DNA of 64,000 bases from the NCBI GenBank assembly GCA_035266865.1, contig DATFMR010000024.1:1-64000 (forward strand), in the 5' to 3' direction. Position 1 is the first letter of the stretch; the number at the start of each line of letters is the position of its first letter. Positions 16,156 through 25,824 of the stretch are shown piece after piece. The stretch comes from JAKAGZ01 sp035266865 (GTDB taxonomy: Bacteria; Bacteroidota; Ignavibacteria; Ignavibacteriales; Ignavibacteriaceae). The translations under genes and the position numbers were made by a program. The notes below the pieces were generated by a model that was not told where the DNA came from, made no database searches, and saw only the letters and a program-made list of their open reading frames with translations.

Positions 16156-17450
16156 TCGAAAGATATACTCTCCCTGAAATGGGAAAAATATGGCAGGATG
16201 AATTTAAATTTAATACCTGGTTGAAAATAGAGATTCTGGCCTGTGAAGCAAGAGCAGAATTAAATGAAATTCCGGCTGAAGATTTAAATGAAATAAAAAA
16301 GAAGGCAAAATTTGATGTTCAAAAAGTTTTAGAGATAGAAAATACTACCAAACACGATGTTATTGCCTTCCTTACAAATGTAGCTGAATATGTTGGTCCG
16401 GCCTCAAGGCATATTCATTACGGAATGACTTCATCAGATATTCTTGACACCACTCTCTCATACCAAATGAAATCGGCAGGAGAATTACTGGCAAAGAGAC
16501 TCTTGAATTTAAAAGAAGCATTAAAGAAAAGAGCTATCGAACATAAAAATACAATTTGTGTTGGAAGATCACACGGAATACATGCAGAACCAACAACTAT
16601 GGGATTAAAATTTGCTCTTTGGTACGAAGAAATTAAAAGAGATATTGAAAGATTAAATAATGCTATAAAAACTATTTGTGTTGGACAAATCTCAGGCGCC
16701 GTTGGAACCTTTGAACATCTTTCACCAAAAGTTGAGAAATATGTTTGTAATAAAATGGGACTTACACCTGCCTCTGTTTCCACACAGGTAATTCAAAGAG
16801 ACAGACATGCTGAATTTATGACAACTCTTGCAATAATCGGAGCAACACTAGAGAAAATTGCTGTTGAGATAAGACATCTACAAAGAACCGAAGTGCTGGA
16901 AGCAGAAGAATATTTTTCAAAGGGCCAGAAAGGTTCATCTGCGATGCCTCATAAAAGGAATCCAATTGTCAGCGAACGTATTGCTGGTTTGTCACGTGTA
17001 CTAAGGGGAAATGCTATGGCAGCAATTGAAAATGTTGCACTCTGGCATGAAAGAGATATTTCACATTCTTCGGTTGAGCGAATTACTGTTCCGGATAGTT
17101 GCATCGCTTTGGATTATATGCTTGATCTGATGACAAAATTAATAAATAATCTAATTGTCTATCCAGCGAATATGATAAGGAATTTAAACATTACACGTGG
17201 ATTAATTTTTTCACAAACTGTTATGCTAAAATTGGTCAATAAAGGATTAACGAGAGAAGATGCTTATAAACTTGTTCAAACTCCAGCCATGCAGGTGTGG
17301 GAAGATGAAAAAAAATCGTTGTTTCAGGAGTTAGTAAATTCTGACGAGATCAGGAAATATCTAAGCGAAAATGAATTGAAAGAAATTTTTGAAAATAAAA
17401 ATATGCTCAGGAATGTAGATTATATTTTTTCAAGAACAATAAATGCTTAA
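16152..17450 (+). CDS. purB: adenylosuccinate lyase
   Basis: 432 residues, normal length. The fumarase/aspartase-superfamily signature GSSAMPHKRNP is at about 261-271, and the catalytic histidine segment GRSHGIHAEPTTMG is at 138-151. PurB acts twice in purine synthesis, releasing fumarate from SAICAR and from adenylosuccinate. It is coupled to the protease gene by a four-base overlap, although the two functions are unrelated. Confidence 0.96.
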   Translation: MIERYTLPEMGKIWQDEFKFNTWLKIEILACEARAELNEIPAEDLNEIKKKAKFDVQKVLEIENTTKHDVIAFLTNVAEYVGPASRHIHYGMTSSDILDTTLSYQMKSAGELLAKRLLNLKEALKKRAIEHKNTICVGRSHGIHAEPTTMGLKFALWYEEIKRDIERLNNAIKTICVGQISGAVGTFEHLSPKVEKYVCNKMGLTPASVSTQVIQRDRHAEFMTTLAIIGATLEKIAVEIRHLQRTEVLEAEEYFSKGQKGSSAMPHKRNPIVSERIAGLSRVLRGNAMAAIENVALWHERDISHSSVERITVPDSCIALDYMLDLMTKLINNLIVYPANMIRNLNITRGLIFSQTVMLKLVNKGLTREDAYKLVQTPAMQVWEDEKKSLFQELVNSDEIRKYLSENELKEIFENKNMLRNVDYIFSRTINA

Positions 17451-17619
17451 ATCATTCCTACCTCCTAATTAAAGAAAATTATAGAAACCGTTTATCATTT
17501 ATGTGTTGTATTATTTATTAAACATTAATATTTATGCACCTAATCCCTTATTTTATAATATATTATAGAGGGAACAAATTCGCTTTACTTAGGTAAGTAT
17601 ATAAGGGTTTTAATTTATT

Positions 17620-19722
17620 ATGAAAATAGATAAAGGAAAATTGATGAGAAGAATCCTCGTTCTGATATTGATAGCTGTAGCTGCAAATTTCTATTTTGCA
17701 TATACTGATGTCCCGAACTCAGTTACACAGATTGTTAGTGGCAATGATACAACAAAAGTACTCTCCCAGCAGCCTTACATGAAACAAGAAGATGAATTGA
17801 TAAATACAATTTTGTCAAGATATCACTATAGAAAATTTGACCTTAATGATTCCCTATCTTCTGTAATTCTTAGTAGAATTATAAAATCATTGGACTACAA
17901 CAGGAGTTTCTTTTATGCTTCTGACATAAAATCTTTTGAACAATACAGGAATAAACTGGATGATGACATAAAGCAAGGGGACCTGTCTCCTGCTTATAAT
18001 ATTTTCAATGTTTTTCTAGAAAGGATGAATAACAGGATCGATTATGTGCATCAGTTGTTAAAAACAAGTTTCGATTTTACGAAAGATGAAAATTATCAAT
18101 TCAAGAGAGACAGTGCAGCCTGGATAAAAGATGAAAAAGAGATGAACGAACTGTGGCGGAAAAAAGTCAAAAGCGATGCATTAAATTTATTGCTCGCCAA
18201 AAAAGACTGGCCATACATTGTCAAGACTTTGGAAAAAAGATATGAAAATTATAGGAAGGCGTTCTCTCAATTTGATAATGAGGATGTTTTTCAACTTGCA
18301 ATGAATTCATTTACTGAATCAATTGATCCACATACTAATTATATGTCGCCGATCACCTCGGAAAATTTTAAAATTGATATGGCCAGATCGCTTGAAGGAA
18401 TAGGTGCTCAGCTCCAATCAGAGGACGAATATACTAAGGTTGCTAAAATTGTAGCTGGCGGTCCGGCATTCAAAAGTAATCTGCTCCACAACGGAGATAG
18501 AATTACTGCAGTTGCGCAGGGAGATACTGGAGAGATGATTGATGTTATAGGTTGGAAGCTAAATGATGTGGTTCAATTAATACGGGGAGACAAAGGAACT
18601 GTTGTAAGACTTCAAATTTTAAAAGCTTCAGATGGTGTAAATGCTGCTCCTAAAGAAATAAAATTAGTCCGCGATAAAGTTAAGCTCGAAGAAATGTCGG
18701 CCAAGCAGGATACGTTGGATATTATTAACGATAAGGTTCCCTTTAGATTTGGAGTGATTTCACTACCGGCATTTTATAGTGATTTTGAAGGAAAAGCGAG
18801 CGGGGATAAAGATTATAAAAGTACTACAAAGGATGTTCAAAAAATAATTGATAAACTTAAAACGGAAAATGTTGACGGAATAATTATAGACCTTAGAAAC
18901 AACGGCGGTGGTTCTTTACAGGAGGCAATAGCATTAACCGGACTTTTCATAAAAAGCGGTCCAGTTGTCCAGGTAAAAAATTCAGATGGAACTATAGATG
19001 TAGGAAAAGATCCTGATCATACAATTAGCTACACCGGCCCTATAGTTGTGCTTGTAAATAGATTCAGCGCTTCAGCATCGGAAATATTTTCTGCTGCTAT
19101 TCAGGATTATGGCAGAGGGCTTATTATAGGTGAAAACACTTATGGAAAAGGTACAGTCCAGAACATGATAGATCTTAACAGAATTTTACAAAGTAACGAT
19201 GAAAAATATGGACAGGTAAAATTAACAATTGCTAAATTTTACAGAATTACAGGGGCAAGTACTCAGCATCTTGGAGTTAAACCTGATATTGAATTCCCGT
19301 CTTACACATCTGCTCACGAATTTGGTGAAAGTGCTCAACCAAGTGCTCTCCCCTGGGATCAGATAAATTCGCTAGCGTTTGCACCTTATGGTGATATTAA
19401 TAAGTACATTCCTAAGCTGGAAGAGAAACATCTTGATAGGATTAAAAACAGTCCCGAATTTCAGGATCTTATTGCAAGTGTAAATGAATATAAAGAAGAT
19501 CTTAAAAAAGATTCTGTTTCTCTAAACAAAGATATGCGTGAACAGGAAAAGAAAGAGGAAGAGGATAAAAAGTTTGAACGAGAAAATAATTTGCGTAAAA
19601 AACTTGGACTAAAATTATTAAAGAAAGGTGAAACTTCTGCTAATAATATAAACTCCAAAGATGCTGAACTTGATGAAGCAGGCTACATTTTATCAGATTA
19701 TATTATGATGACCATCGGATAG
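17620..19722 (+). CDS. carboxy-terminal (tail-specific) processing protease, S41 family
   Basis: 700 residues, the size of Prc/Tsp rather than the shorter CtpA. A hydrophobic N-terminus (about 10-27) serves as signal or anchor. The PDZ domain spans about 250-345, and the S41 peptidase domain contains DGIIIDLRNNGGGS, RFSASASEIFSAA (nucleophile about S485) and NTYGKGTVQ (K510). A charged coiled C-terminal region of the DUF3340 type follows. It cleaves envelope proteins from their C-termini. Starts at 17620 and 17644 are both possible; 17620 is upstream of the hydrophobic segment by eight residues. Confidence 0.92.
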   Translation: MKIDKGKLMRRILVLILIAVAANFYFAYTDVPNSVTQIVSGNDTTKVLSQQPYMKQEDELINTILSRYHYRKFDLNDSLSSVILSRIIKSLDYNRSFFYASDIKSFEQYRNKLDDDIKQGDLSPAYNIFNVFLERMNNRIDYVHQLLKTSFDFTKDENYQFKRDSAAWIKDEKEMNELWRKKVKSDALNLLLAKKDWPYIVKTLEKRYENYRKAFSQFDNEDVFQLAMNSFTESIDPHTNYMSPITSENFKIDMARSLEGIGAQLQSEDEYTKVAKIVAGGPAFKSNLLHNGDRITAVAQGDTGEMIDVIGWKLNDVVQLIRGDKGTVVRLQILKASDGVNAAPKEIKLVRDKVKLEEMSAKQDTLDIINDKVPFRFGVISLPAFYSDFEGKASGDKDYKSTTKDVQKIIDKLKTENVDGIIIDLRNNGGGSLQEAIALTGLFIKSGPVVQVKNSDGTIDVGKDPDHTISYTGPIVVLVNRFSASASEIFSAAIQDYGRGLIIGENTYGKGTVQNMIDLNRILQSNDEKYGQVKLTIAKFYRITGASTQHLGVKPDIEFPSYTSAHEFGESAQPSALPWDQINSLAFAPYGDINKYIPKLEEKHLDRIKNSPEFQDLIASVNEYKEDLKKDSVSLNKDMREQEKKEEEDKKFERENNLRKKLGLKLLKKGETSANNINSKDAELDEAGYILSDYIMMTIG

Positions 19723-19750
19723 AATTAATTTTAAATTATTTCCAATTATA

Positions 19751-19771
19751 ACCCCGATATAAATTCGGGGT
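19751..19771 (+). terminator. terminator of the S41 protease gene
   Basis: ACCCCGA (19751-19757) and TCGGGGT (19765-19771) form a perfect seven-pair stem with a seven-base loop, 29 bases after the stop, followed by a short T-rich tract. Confidence 0.75.
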
Positions 19772-19886
19772 GTTTCATTTCTTAATTGATTTTTAATTTC
19801 AGGTTTTTTAATTTTATTTAGTTTCTATAGTGGGACTAACCATTACTAAGTACTAATGTGGCTTTTCGTAATAAGGGGAAATCATA

Positions 19887-21251
19887 ATGAAAAAAAATCT
19901 ACTATTAATATTTTCCTTCGCAAACTTATGCCTTGCTCAGAATATTGCTGAATTATACAAAGAATTTTTGCCCCCGCAAATTAGTAAAAATAAATCGGCT
20001 CTGGAGCAAGTTTCTTTAACATTCCAGGAATATGCTGATTTAAATCCGGAATTGATCTATTATTATTTAAAGAATCTTGAAGAGAGATTTGATACTACCG
20101 CATTAGAGAAATATTTTGTTTATAACCAGAGAAAAATAGAGATTACTTATAAAAAACGTAATAATAGATGGTTAAGAGATATTGGAAATAGCTTAAAAGT
20201 TACTAACTCAGGCAATAATGAACTTTTAAATATTTGCCTGGATTATACAGATGATTATTTTTTTGATATTCCATATGATTCAACTATTAATTTCGAAAGT
20301 AGGACTGAACAAAATTTATTAAACTTTGTTGTAGTAAAATACTATTTATATGATACTACCTTAGTATATAATCCGAATATTAACTATCTAACTAAGAGAA
20401 ATTTTCTTGAATATAATATTGCTATTAAACTTAAGGATATGCAAAATAATCCACTAATATATGAAAAATCAGATTTGGAAAAGCTATTTAGATACTGGTA
20501 CATTCTTGATAGTATTGAAGAGATAAAAAAGCTGAATATTAATGTAGCAAATTTTATTTCGAACATCCTGAATGAATATTCAAAAAATAAGAATTTATTC
20601 ACTAATTATTCATTGGGCCTGGGCTATTTTACTACTAAAGATAGATTTACCAATTCCGGCAGTGTTTATAACAACCCAAAATTTTCTATGCCAGATATTA
20701 GTATTGATTGTAATATCCAGGCTTTTGCAATTACTTTAAATTACAATTATTTTTTTTCACAATATATAAAAGCATATAATCATTTAAATTTTTATTTGAC
20801 AGTTGCGTATTCTCCAACCAATGTAAGTTTTAAACAGGACACAGTATATAGAGAAAGTAATGTTGATGCTGTTCCAAATAGATTTAAAATTATGGATTTT
20901 AAATACAATAATATCTCATTAAAAAGCGGTGGAATAGCCTCTCTTAATGTTTCAATGCCAATCCTCTTTCTGGGACACTGGCTATCTGTAAATCCAGGCG
21001 CCGGAATAGCATTTTATCTAAATAATTATGAAGTTTCTTATAACTATGTTTACAGAAAATTTGATCAGGAATTTGCTGGCCCTGTTGTCCATGAAACATA
21101 TGATCCGGAACCTGCTACTAAAAATGAAACTGACATTAGGTTTAATATATATCCACTTTTGCGCATAATTTTTTACTTTAATGATACATACCAATTACAT
21201 CTTACGGCAACAAACAAAATGCTGGGAATTGAAATAGGTAGGAATTTATAA
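19887..21251 (+). CDS. secreted or outer-membrane protein, unknown family
   Basis: 454 residues with a clear signal peptide (KKNLLLIFSFANLCLAQN, cleavage near residue 18). The first half is helical and charged, without a motif I recognise. The second half (from about 240) has alternating aromatic and polar strands, for example FAITLNYNYFFSQYIKAY and HLNFYLTVAYSP, and the last residues IGRNL fit a beta-barrel end. It may be an outer-membrane barrel with an N-terminal periplasmic part. It is a single gene with its own AGGGG ribosome site and is convergent with the dehydrogenase gene. Confidence 0.6.
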   Translation: MKKNLLLIFSFANLCLAQNIAELYKEFLPPQISKNKSALEQVSLTFQEYADLNPELIYYYLKNLEERFDTTALEKYFVYNQRKIEITYKKRNNRWLRDIGNSLKVTNSGNNELLNICLDYTDDYFFDIPYDSTINFESRTEQNLLNFVVVKYYLYDTTLVYNPNINYLTKRNFLEYNIAIKLKDMQNNPLIYEKSDLEKLFRYWYILDSIEEIKKLNINVANFISNILNEYSKNKNLFTNYSLGLGYFTTKDRFTNSGSVYNNPKFSMPDISIDCNIQAFAITLNYNYFFSQYIKAYNHLNFYLTVAYSPTNVSFKQDTVYRESNVDAVPNRFKIMDFKYNNISLKSGGIASLNVSMPILFLGHWLSVNPGAGIAFYLNNYEVSYNYVYRKFDQEFAGPVVHETYDPEPATKNETDIRFNIYPLLRIIFYFNDTYQLHLTATNKMLGIEIGRNL

Positions 21252-21262
21252 TATTAAATTAA

Positions 21263-21287
21263 AGAGACGCTTCACTGAAGCGTCTCT
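21263..21287. terminator. bidirectional terminator between convergent genes
   Basis: AGAGACGCTTC (21263-21273) and GAAGCGTCTCT (21277-21287) form a perfect 11-pair stem with a three-base loop. It lies between the ends of two convergent genes, so it can serve both. Confidence 0.88.
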
Positions 21288-21298
21288 ACTCAAATAAA

Positions 21299-22831
21299 TC
21301 AGATATCAAATTTAATACCTTGTGCGAGCGGCAATTCAGTTCCAAAGTTGATAGTGTTTGTTTGTCTTCTCATATATGCTTTCCAGGCGTCTGACCCTGA
21401 TTCACGTCCGCCGCCTGTATCCTTTTCACCACCAAAGGCACCACCGATTTCTGCACCGCTTGTTCCAATATTAACGTTAGCAATTCCACAATCAGAGCCT
21501 CTATCAGAAAGGAATTCTTCCATTTCTCTCATATTATTTGTAAAGATTGAAGAGGATAATCCCTGTACAACTCCATTCTGCAGTTTAATTGCATTTTTAA
21601 CATCGCCTTTATATTTAATTAAGTAAAGTATTGGTGCAAATGTTTCTTCCTGAACTATTTCATATTCATTCTTAGCTTCAACAATTGCAGGCTTTACATA
21701 AGTGCCTGATTCATATCCTTTACCTTTTAGAACTTCGCCACCGTAAATTACATTGCCGCCTTCTTTTTTTACTTTTACAAGTGCATCTGTAAACATTTTA
21801 ACTGCATCTTTATCAATTAAAGGTCCAACGTGATTTTTTTCATTTAAAGGATTTCCGATTTTCAATCCTTTATAAGCTTTCACTACAGAGTTTTTAACCT
21901 GGTCATAAATTGATTCGTGAATTATTAATCTTCTTGTACTTGTACATCTTTGTCCGCAGGTTCCTACAGCACCAAAAACAATAGCCGGCATTGCCATTTT
22001 CAAATCTGCATCCGGAGTTAGAATTATAGCATTATTGCCTCCGAGTTCCATAATTGCTTTTCCAAATCTGCGTGCAATAACTTCGTTGCCATGTCTTCCA
22101 ACTCTCGTAGAACCGGTAATTGAAATTAATGGGATTCGGGAATCGTTTAACATTTTTTCACCGATTGTGGAACCTCTTCCAACTACAAGATTAAATAATC
22201 CTTCAGGAAGTTTATTCTCTTTTATTACTTTTGAAATTATATTTTGCGTAGCAATTGCAGAAAGAGGAACTTTTGAAGATGGCTTCCATAAATTTACATC
22301 ACCGCAAACGCCGGCAATCATTGCATTCCAGGAATAGACAGCAACCGGAAAATTAAAGGCTGAAACAGTTCCTACAATTCCAAGAGGATGATATTGATCA
22401 TACATTCTGTGATTCGGTCTTTCCGACATCATTGTATAGCCATATAATTGTCTTGATTGACCGACCGCAAAGTCACAAATATCAATCATTTCCTGAACTT
22501 CGCCTAATCCTTCCTGTAGAGATTTTCCCATTTCAAAAGAAACGAGTCTTCCTAGATATGGTTTATATTCTCGCAGCATTAATCCAATTTGCCTGACTAT
22601 TTCACCTCTTTTTGGTGCCGGTATATCTCTCCATACTAGAAAAGCTTTTTCAGCCTCCTTAATTACATTATTATAATCTTTTTCAGATGCCTGGTAAACA
22701 GAAGCTATAAACTCCCCTGTTGCAGGAGAATAAATTTTTAATTCTCCTTCAGATTTTGTTTGGTTCCATTTTGTACCCGTTGATGAACCAAAGTTTTGTT
22801 TTTTAATTCCAAGTTTTTTCAAAAACTCCAT
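21299..22831 (-). CDS. L-aminoadipate-semialdehyde dehydrogenase (ALDH7/AmaB type)
   Basis: About 510 residues of the aldehyde dehydrogenase superfamily. The NAD-binding and catalytic segments include MELGGNNAI (general base Glu about 262) and GTCGQRCTSTRRL (nucleophile Cys about 296). FNFPVAVYSWN and the QRCTSTRR block point to the ALDH7 (antiquitin/AmaB) branch, which oxidises 2-aminoadipate semialdehyde (in equilibrium with piperideine-6-carboxylate) to 2-aminoadipate. The frame extends to a TTG at 22855, but the ATG at 22831 has GGGAG upstream, so I chose it. The nearby lysine 6-aminotransferase supports the assignment. Confidence 0.88.
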   Translation of the reverse strand: MEFLKKLGIKKQNFGSSTGTKWNQTKSEGELKIYSPATGEFIASVYQASEKDYNNVIKEAEKAFLVWRDIPAPKRGEIVRQIGLMLREYKPYLGRLVSFEMGKSLQEGLGEVQEMIDICDFAVGQSRQLYGYTMMSERPNHRMYDQYHPLGIVGTVSAFNFPVAVYSWNAMIAGVCGDVNLWKPSSKVPLSAIATQNIISKVIKENKLPEGLFNLVVGRGSTIGEKMLNDSRIPLISITGSTRVGRHGNEVIARRFGKAIMELGGNNAIILTPDADLKMAMPAIVFGAVGTCGQRCTSTRRLIIHESIYDQVKNSVVKAYKGLKIGNPLNEKNHVGPLIDKDAVKMFTDALVKVKKEGGNVIYGGEVLKGKGYESGTYVKPAIVEAKNEYEIVQEETFAPILYLIKYKGDVKNAIKLQNGVVQGLSSSIFTNNMREMEEFLSDRGSDCGIANVNIGTSGAEIGGAFGGEKDTGGGRESGSDAWKAYMRRQTNTINFGTELPLAQGIKFDI

Positions 22832-22855
22832 TTCGTCTCTCCCTTGATCTTTCAA

Positions 22856-23287
22856 TCAATTATTACTTTTGTTCTTATTTATTTTATTTAAAATGTCTGC
22901 CAGCGTTATTTTCATCATCTTATTTTCAATTTCAACCTGAATGTCGCTGAATAAATCCAGGAAAAAAGTATTTAGCTTCGTGATTTCATTTTGTTCCCCG
23001 TTACAATCAGAGACATTTAGATAGAAAGCTTTCCTATCCTCTATTGCACAATAGATTTCCTGCAAGTGAAGTTCTTCGATATCCTTTTTAATAAGAAATC
23101 CGCCTGATGCGCCCTGAGTACTTTCTACAATATCATTCTTTACAAGCATAGATAGAATTTTTCTCAGCTTTGATGCATTTGTTCCAATATGCTCTGAAAT
23201 TTCATTGCTGTTTTTAGGAACAGGACTGCTTAAAGCAATGTAGCTTAATGCTTTAACTGCGGTTGATAATTTGGTTGAAGCTGACAT
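22856..23287 (-). CDS. Rrf2-family transcriptional regulator
   Basis: 143 residues starting MSASTKLSTAVKALSYIALS, with the winged helix at about 25-75 (ISEHIGTNASKLRKILSML, then STQGASGGFLIKK). These are Rrf2 features. Only one cysteine (C94) is present, so the three-cysteine Fe-S cluster site of IscR or NsrR is missing. It may sense a small molecule instead. It is directly upstream of the dehydrogenase gene on the same strand and divergent from lat. A strong dyad 14 bases ahead of its start suggests autoregulation and control of lysine breakdown. Confidence 0.9.
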   Translation of the reverse strand: MSASTKLSTAVKALSYIALSSPVPKNSNEISEHIGTNASKLRKILSMLVKNDIVESTQGASGGFLIKKDIEELHLQEIYCAIEDRKAFYLNVSDCNGEQNEITKLNTFFLDLFSDIQVEIENKMMKITLADILNKINKNKSNN

Positions 23288-23300
23288 AATTTTGTTTAAT

Positions 23301-23319
23301 TGTTACACTAAGTATAACA
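23301..23319. promoter_or_regulatory. probable Rrf2 operator (19-bp dyad)
   Basis: TGTTACACTAAGTATAACA reads TGTTA-n-ACT-n-AGT-n-TAACA, with eight matching pairs on each side and one mismatched pair. It lies 14 bases upstream of the Rrf2 ATG, in the gap shared with the divergent lat gene. The size and symmetry suit a winged-helix dimer. Binding is inferred. Confidence 0.65.
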
Positions 23320-23627
23320 GATAAAAAGGTCAAAATCAACAAGAAACAGCACTAATTGACTAACATTTTAAAGTATCACACTATTTTGATTGATTATGCA
23401 TAAGCAAATTTCTACATTTACTGCTAATTAAATCTCAATTATTATGTTTAATCACATTATATTTTTAGAACAAACCGGCTTCAGAATTCTTAGAAGCTAT
23501 TTCATTTCGAGATTCGAAAACGTATTCTAATAATCTCCCTTCTATTTCTGTATCTAAATTAAATTTTCAAATTATACTTAACAGCTGATGCTGTCTTTAC
23601 ACTTATTCTGTATAGGAGGAATTTCAA

Positions 23628-24992
23628 ATGCAAAACAAAAATTATGAAGATGATATTATGACAAAATCTGTAGATGTTTCACCAGGAAACGTTCACGCTA
23701 CACTTAGAAAATATATGCTGGCGGATGGTTTTAATTTAGTGCTGGATTTAAAAGCCAGCCATGGTTCAAGAGTGATAGATGCAATTACCGGAAATGAGTA
23801 TATAGATTTTTATACTTTTTTTGCATCAAATCCAATTGGTCTTAATCACCCGGGGGTGAACAATGAAAAGTTCAGAAAAATACTTGCTGATGCCGGTATT
23901 GTAAAACCATCAAATTCTGATATGTATACACAGCATATGGCAGAGTTTGTGGAGACATTTGCTAAAATTGCGAAACCAGATTATATGAAACACTTGTTCT
24001 TTATTTCCGGTGGAGCACTTGCTGTTGAAAATGGATTAAAGGTTGCATTTGACTGGAAAGTTCAAAAGAATTTTCAGAAAGGCTACAAGGAAGAAAAAGG
24101 ACACCAGGTTATTCACTTTAAAGAAGCATTTCACGGCAGAAGCGGTTATACAATGTCGCTAACTAATACCGATCCTGTAAAAGTGAAATACTTTCCAAAA
24201 TTTAATTGGCCTAGAATTACAAATCCAAAATTGAAGTTTCCGCTGGAAGAAAATCTTGAAGACGTTAAAAAACTTGAGCAGCAGGCAATTGATGAAATAA
24301 ATGAAGCAATTAAAAACAATAAAGATGATATTGCTGTAATTATTATTGAGCCAATACAAGGAGAAGGCGGAGATAATTTTTTCAGAAAAGAATTTTTCGA
24401 AAAATTAAGAGAAATTGCAGACGATAATGAAATTTTGCTAATGTTTGATGAAGTTCAATCCGGAGTTGGGTTAACAGGAAAAATGTGGGCTTTTGAGCAT
24501 TATGTAAAACCTGATATTATTTCCTTTGGTAAAAAAGCGCAGGTTTGTGGAATAATGGTCTCAGACCGAATTGATGATGTTGAGAAAAATGTTTTTAAAG
24601 TTTCAAGTAGAATTAATTCAACCTGGGGCGCAAATCTTGAGGATATGGTTAGATCAAAAAGAATATTTGAGATTATTGAAGAAGAAAATCTAATTGAGAA
24701 TTCACGTGTTCAGGGTGAATACTTGAAAGAGAACTTATTAAAAATTCAAAAAGATTTTCCGCTAATGGTTTCAAATACTCGTGGTCTCGGTCTTATGTGT
24801 TCATTCGATCTTCCGGATACAGAAATTAGAAATAATTTCAAAAAGGTCTGTGAAAAAGAAAAACTATTAGTATTAGGATGCGGAGCCAGGACAATCCGTT
24901 TCAGACCAGCGTTAAATATTAAAAGAGATGACCTGGATTCAGGCTTGAATATTATCAAAAAAGTTCTCACATTAATGTCGTCCAATAATTAA
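23628..24992 (+). CDS. lat: L-lysine 6-aminotransferase
   Basis: 454 residues of class-III PLP aminotransferases. The PLP lysine is K302 (SFGKKAQVCG) and D274 (LMFDEVQSG) holds the pyridine nitrogen. The start region SPGNVHATLRKYMLADG and IDFYTFFASNPIGLNHP are typical of lysine 6-transaminase. It transfers the epsilon-amino group of lysine to 2-oxoglutarate, giving 2-aminoadipate semialdehyde for the neighbouring dehydrogenase. AGGAGG is placed seven to ten bases before the ATG. It is divergent from the Rrf2/dehydrogenase pair across 340 bases that probably hold both promoters. Confidence 0.93.
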   Translation: MQNKNYEDDIMTKSVDVSPGNVHATLRKYMLADGFNLVLDLKASHGSRVIDAITGNEYIDFYTFFASNPIGLNHPGVNNEKFRKILADAGIVKPSNSDMYTQHMAEFVETFAKIAKPDYMKHLFFISGGALAVENGLKVAFDWKVQKNFQKGYKEEKGHQVIHFKEAFHGRSGYTMSLTNTDPVKVKYFPKFNWPRITNPKLKFPLEENLEDVKKLEQQAIDEINEAIKNNKDDIAVIIIEPIQGEGGDNFFRKEFFEKLREIADDNEILLMFDEVQSGVGLTGKMWAFEHYVKPDIISFGKKAQVCGIMVSDRIDDVEKNVFKVSSRINSTWGANLEDMVRSKRIFEIIEEENLIENSRVQGEYLKENLLKIQKDFPLMVSNTRGLGLMCSFDLPDTEIRNNFKKVCEKEKLLVLGCGARTIRFRPALNIKRDDLDSGLNIIKKVLTLMSSNN

Positions 24993-25017
24993 TAATTTAA
25001 TATATTGAACTACTTGC

Positions 25018-25048
25018 ACAGCGGCTTCCACAAAACGGGAGCCGTTGT
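25018..25048 (+). terminator. terminator of lat
   Basis: ACAGCGGCTTCC (25018-25029) pairs with GGGAGCCGTTGT (25037-25048) with two G-U pairs and a seven-base loop, 25 bases after the lat stop. A moderately T-rich tract follows. Confidence 0.75.
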
Positions 25049-25134
25049 TATTTTAAACCAAAAAGGGTTATTTTGAAATATAATTTATTTTCTTGCCTTT
25101 ACAGTTGTTGTAAATAAAAGATGGGTTTCATTTT

Positions 25135-25821
25135 ATGCAATCAGCACTTTATATAGTAAGCACACCGATAGGAAACCTGAAAGATATAACTCTGAGGGCT
25201 TTGGAAATTTTGAAAGAAGTTAATTTTATTGCCTGTGAGGATAGAAGGGTTACCTCTTTCCTTTTAAATCATTATGAAATTAAGTCAGATCTAGTTTCCG
25301 TAAATGCAAGAAATGAAAATTCAAAAATCAATTATATTATTGAGAGAATAAATAACGGTGAAACCTGCGCCCTGGTTTCTGATGCCGGAACTCCCGGAAT
25401 TTCAGATCCCGGCACAAGATTGATTTCAGCAGCAATTAAGGAAAGCATTCAAATTATACCCATTCCCGGTGTTTCTGCTGCTTTAACAGCTTTGACAATT
25501 AGCGGACTTCCAACTGATTCTTTCGTTTATGAAGGTTTTATTCCCCAGAAAAAAGGAAGACAAAAGTTGCTAAAATCTTTCTCCGGAGAAAAAAGGACAA
25601 TTATTATTTATGAATCGACCTACAGGGTAGAAAAATTACTTAAGGAATTAACTGAATACATGCCTGAAAGATTAATAGTTGTTTGCCGTGAATTAACCAA
25701 AAAATTTGAAGAGGTCTGGAGAGGAAAACCGGGCGAAATACTCGCAGACCTACCTAATAAAACTTCAAAAGGAGAATTTGTTTTTATTATCTCACCACTT
25801 GAATGGGAAGTAAGAGATTAA
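25135..25821 (+). CDS. rsmI: 16S rRNA (cytidine-1402-2'-O)-methyltransferase
   Basis: 228 residues starting QSALYIVSTPIGNLKDITLR, then CEDRRVTSFLLNHYEI and SDAGTPGISDPGTRL, the signature blocks of RsmI in the tetrapyrrole-methylase fold. It methylates the ribose of C1402 in 16S rRNA using SAM. Length is somewhat shorter than the E. coli enzyme because the small C-terminal domain is reduced. It is a single gene, convergent with apt with only three bases between the stops. Confidence 0.95.
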   Translation: MQSALYIVSTPIGNLKDITLRALEILKEVNFIACEDRRVTSFLLNHYEIKSDLVSVNARNENSKINYIIERINNGETCALVSDAGTPGISDPGTRLISAAIKESIQIIPIPGVSAALTALTISGLPTDSFVYEGFIPQKKGRQKLLKSFSGEKRTIIIYESTYRVEKLLKELTEYMPERLIVVCRELTKKFEEVWRGKPGEILADLPNKTSKGEFVFIISPLEWEVRD

Positions 25822-25824
25822 ATT

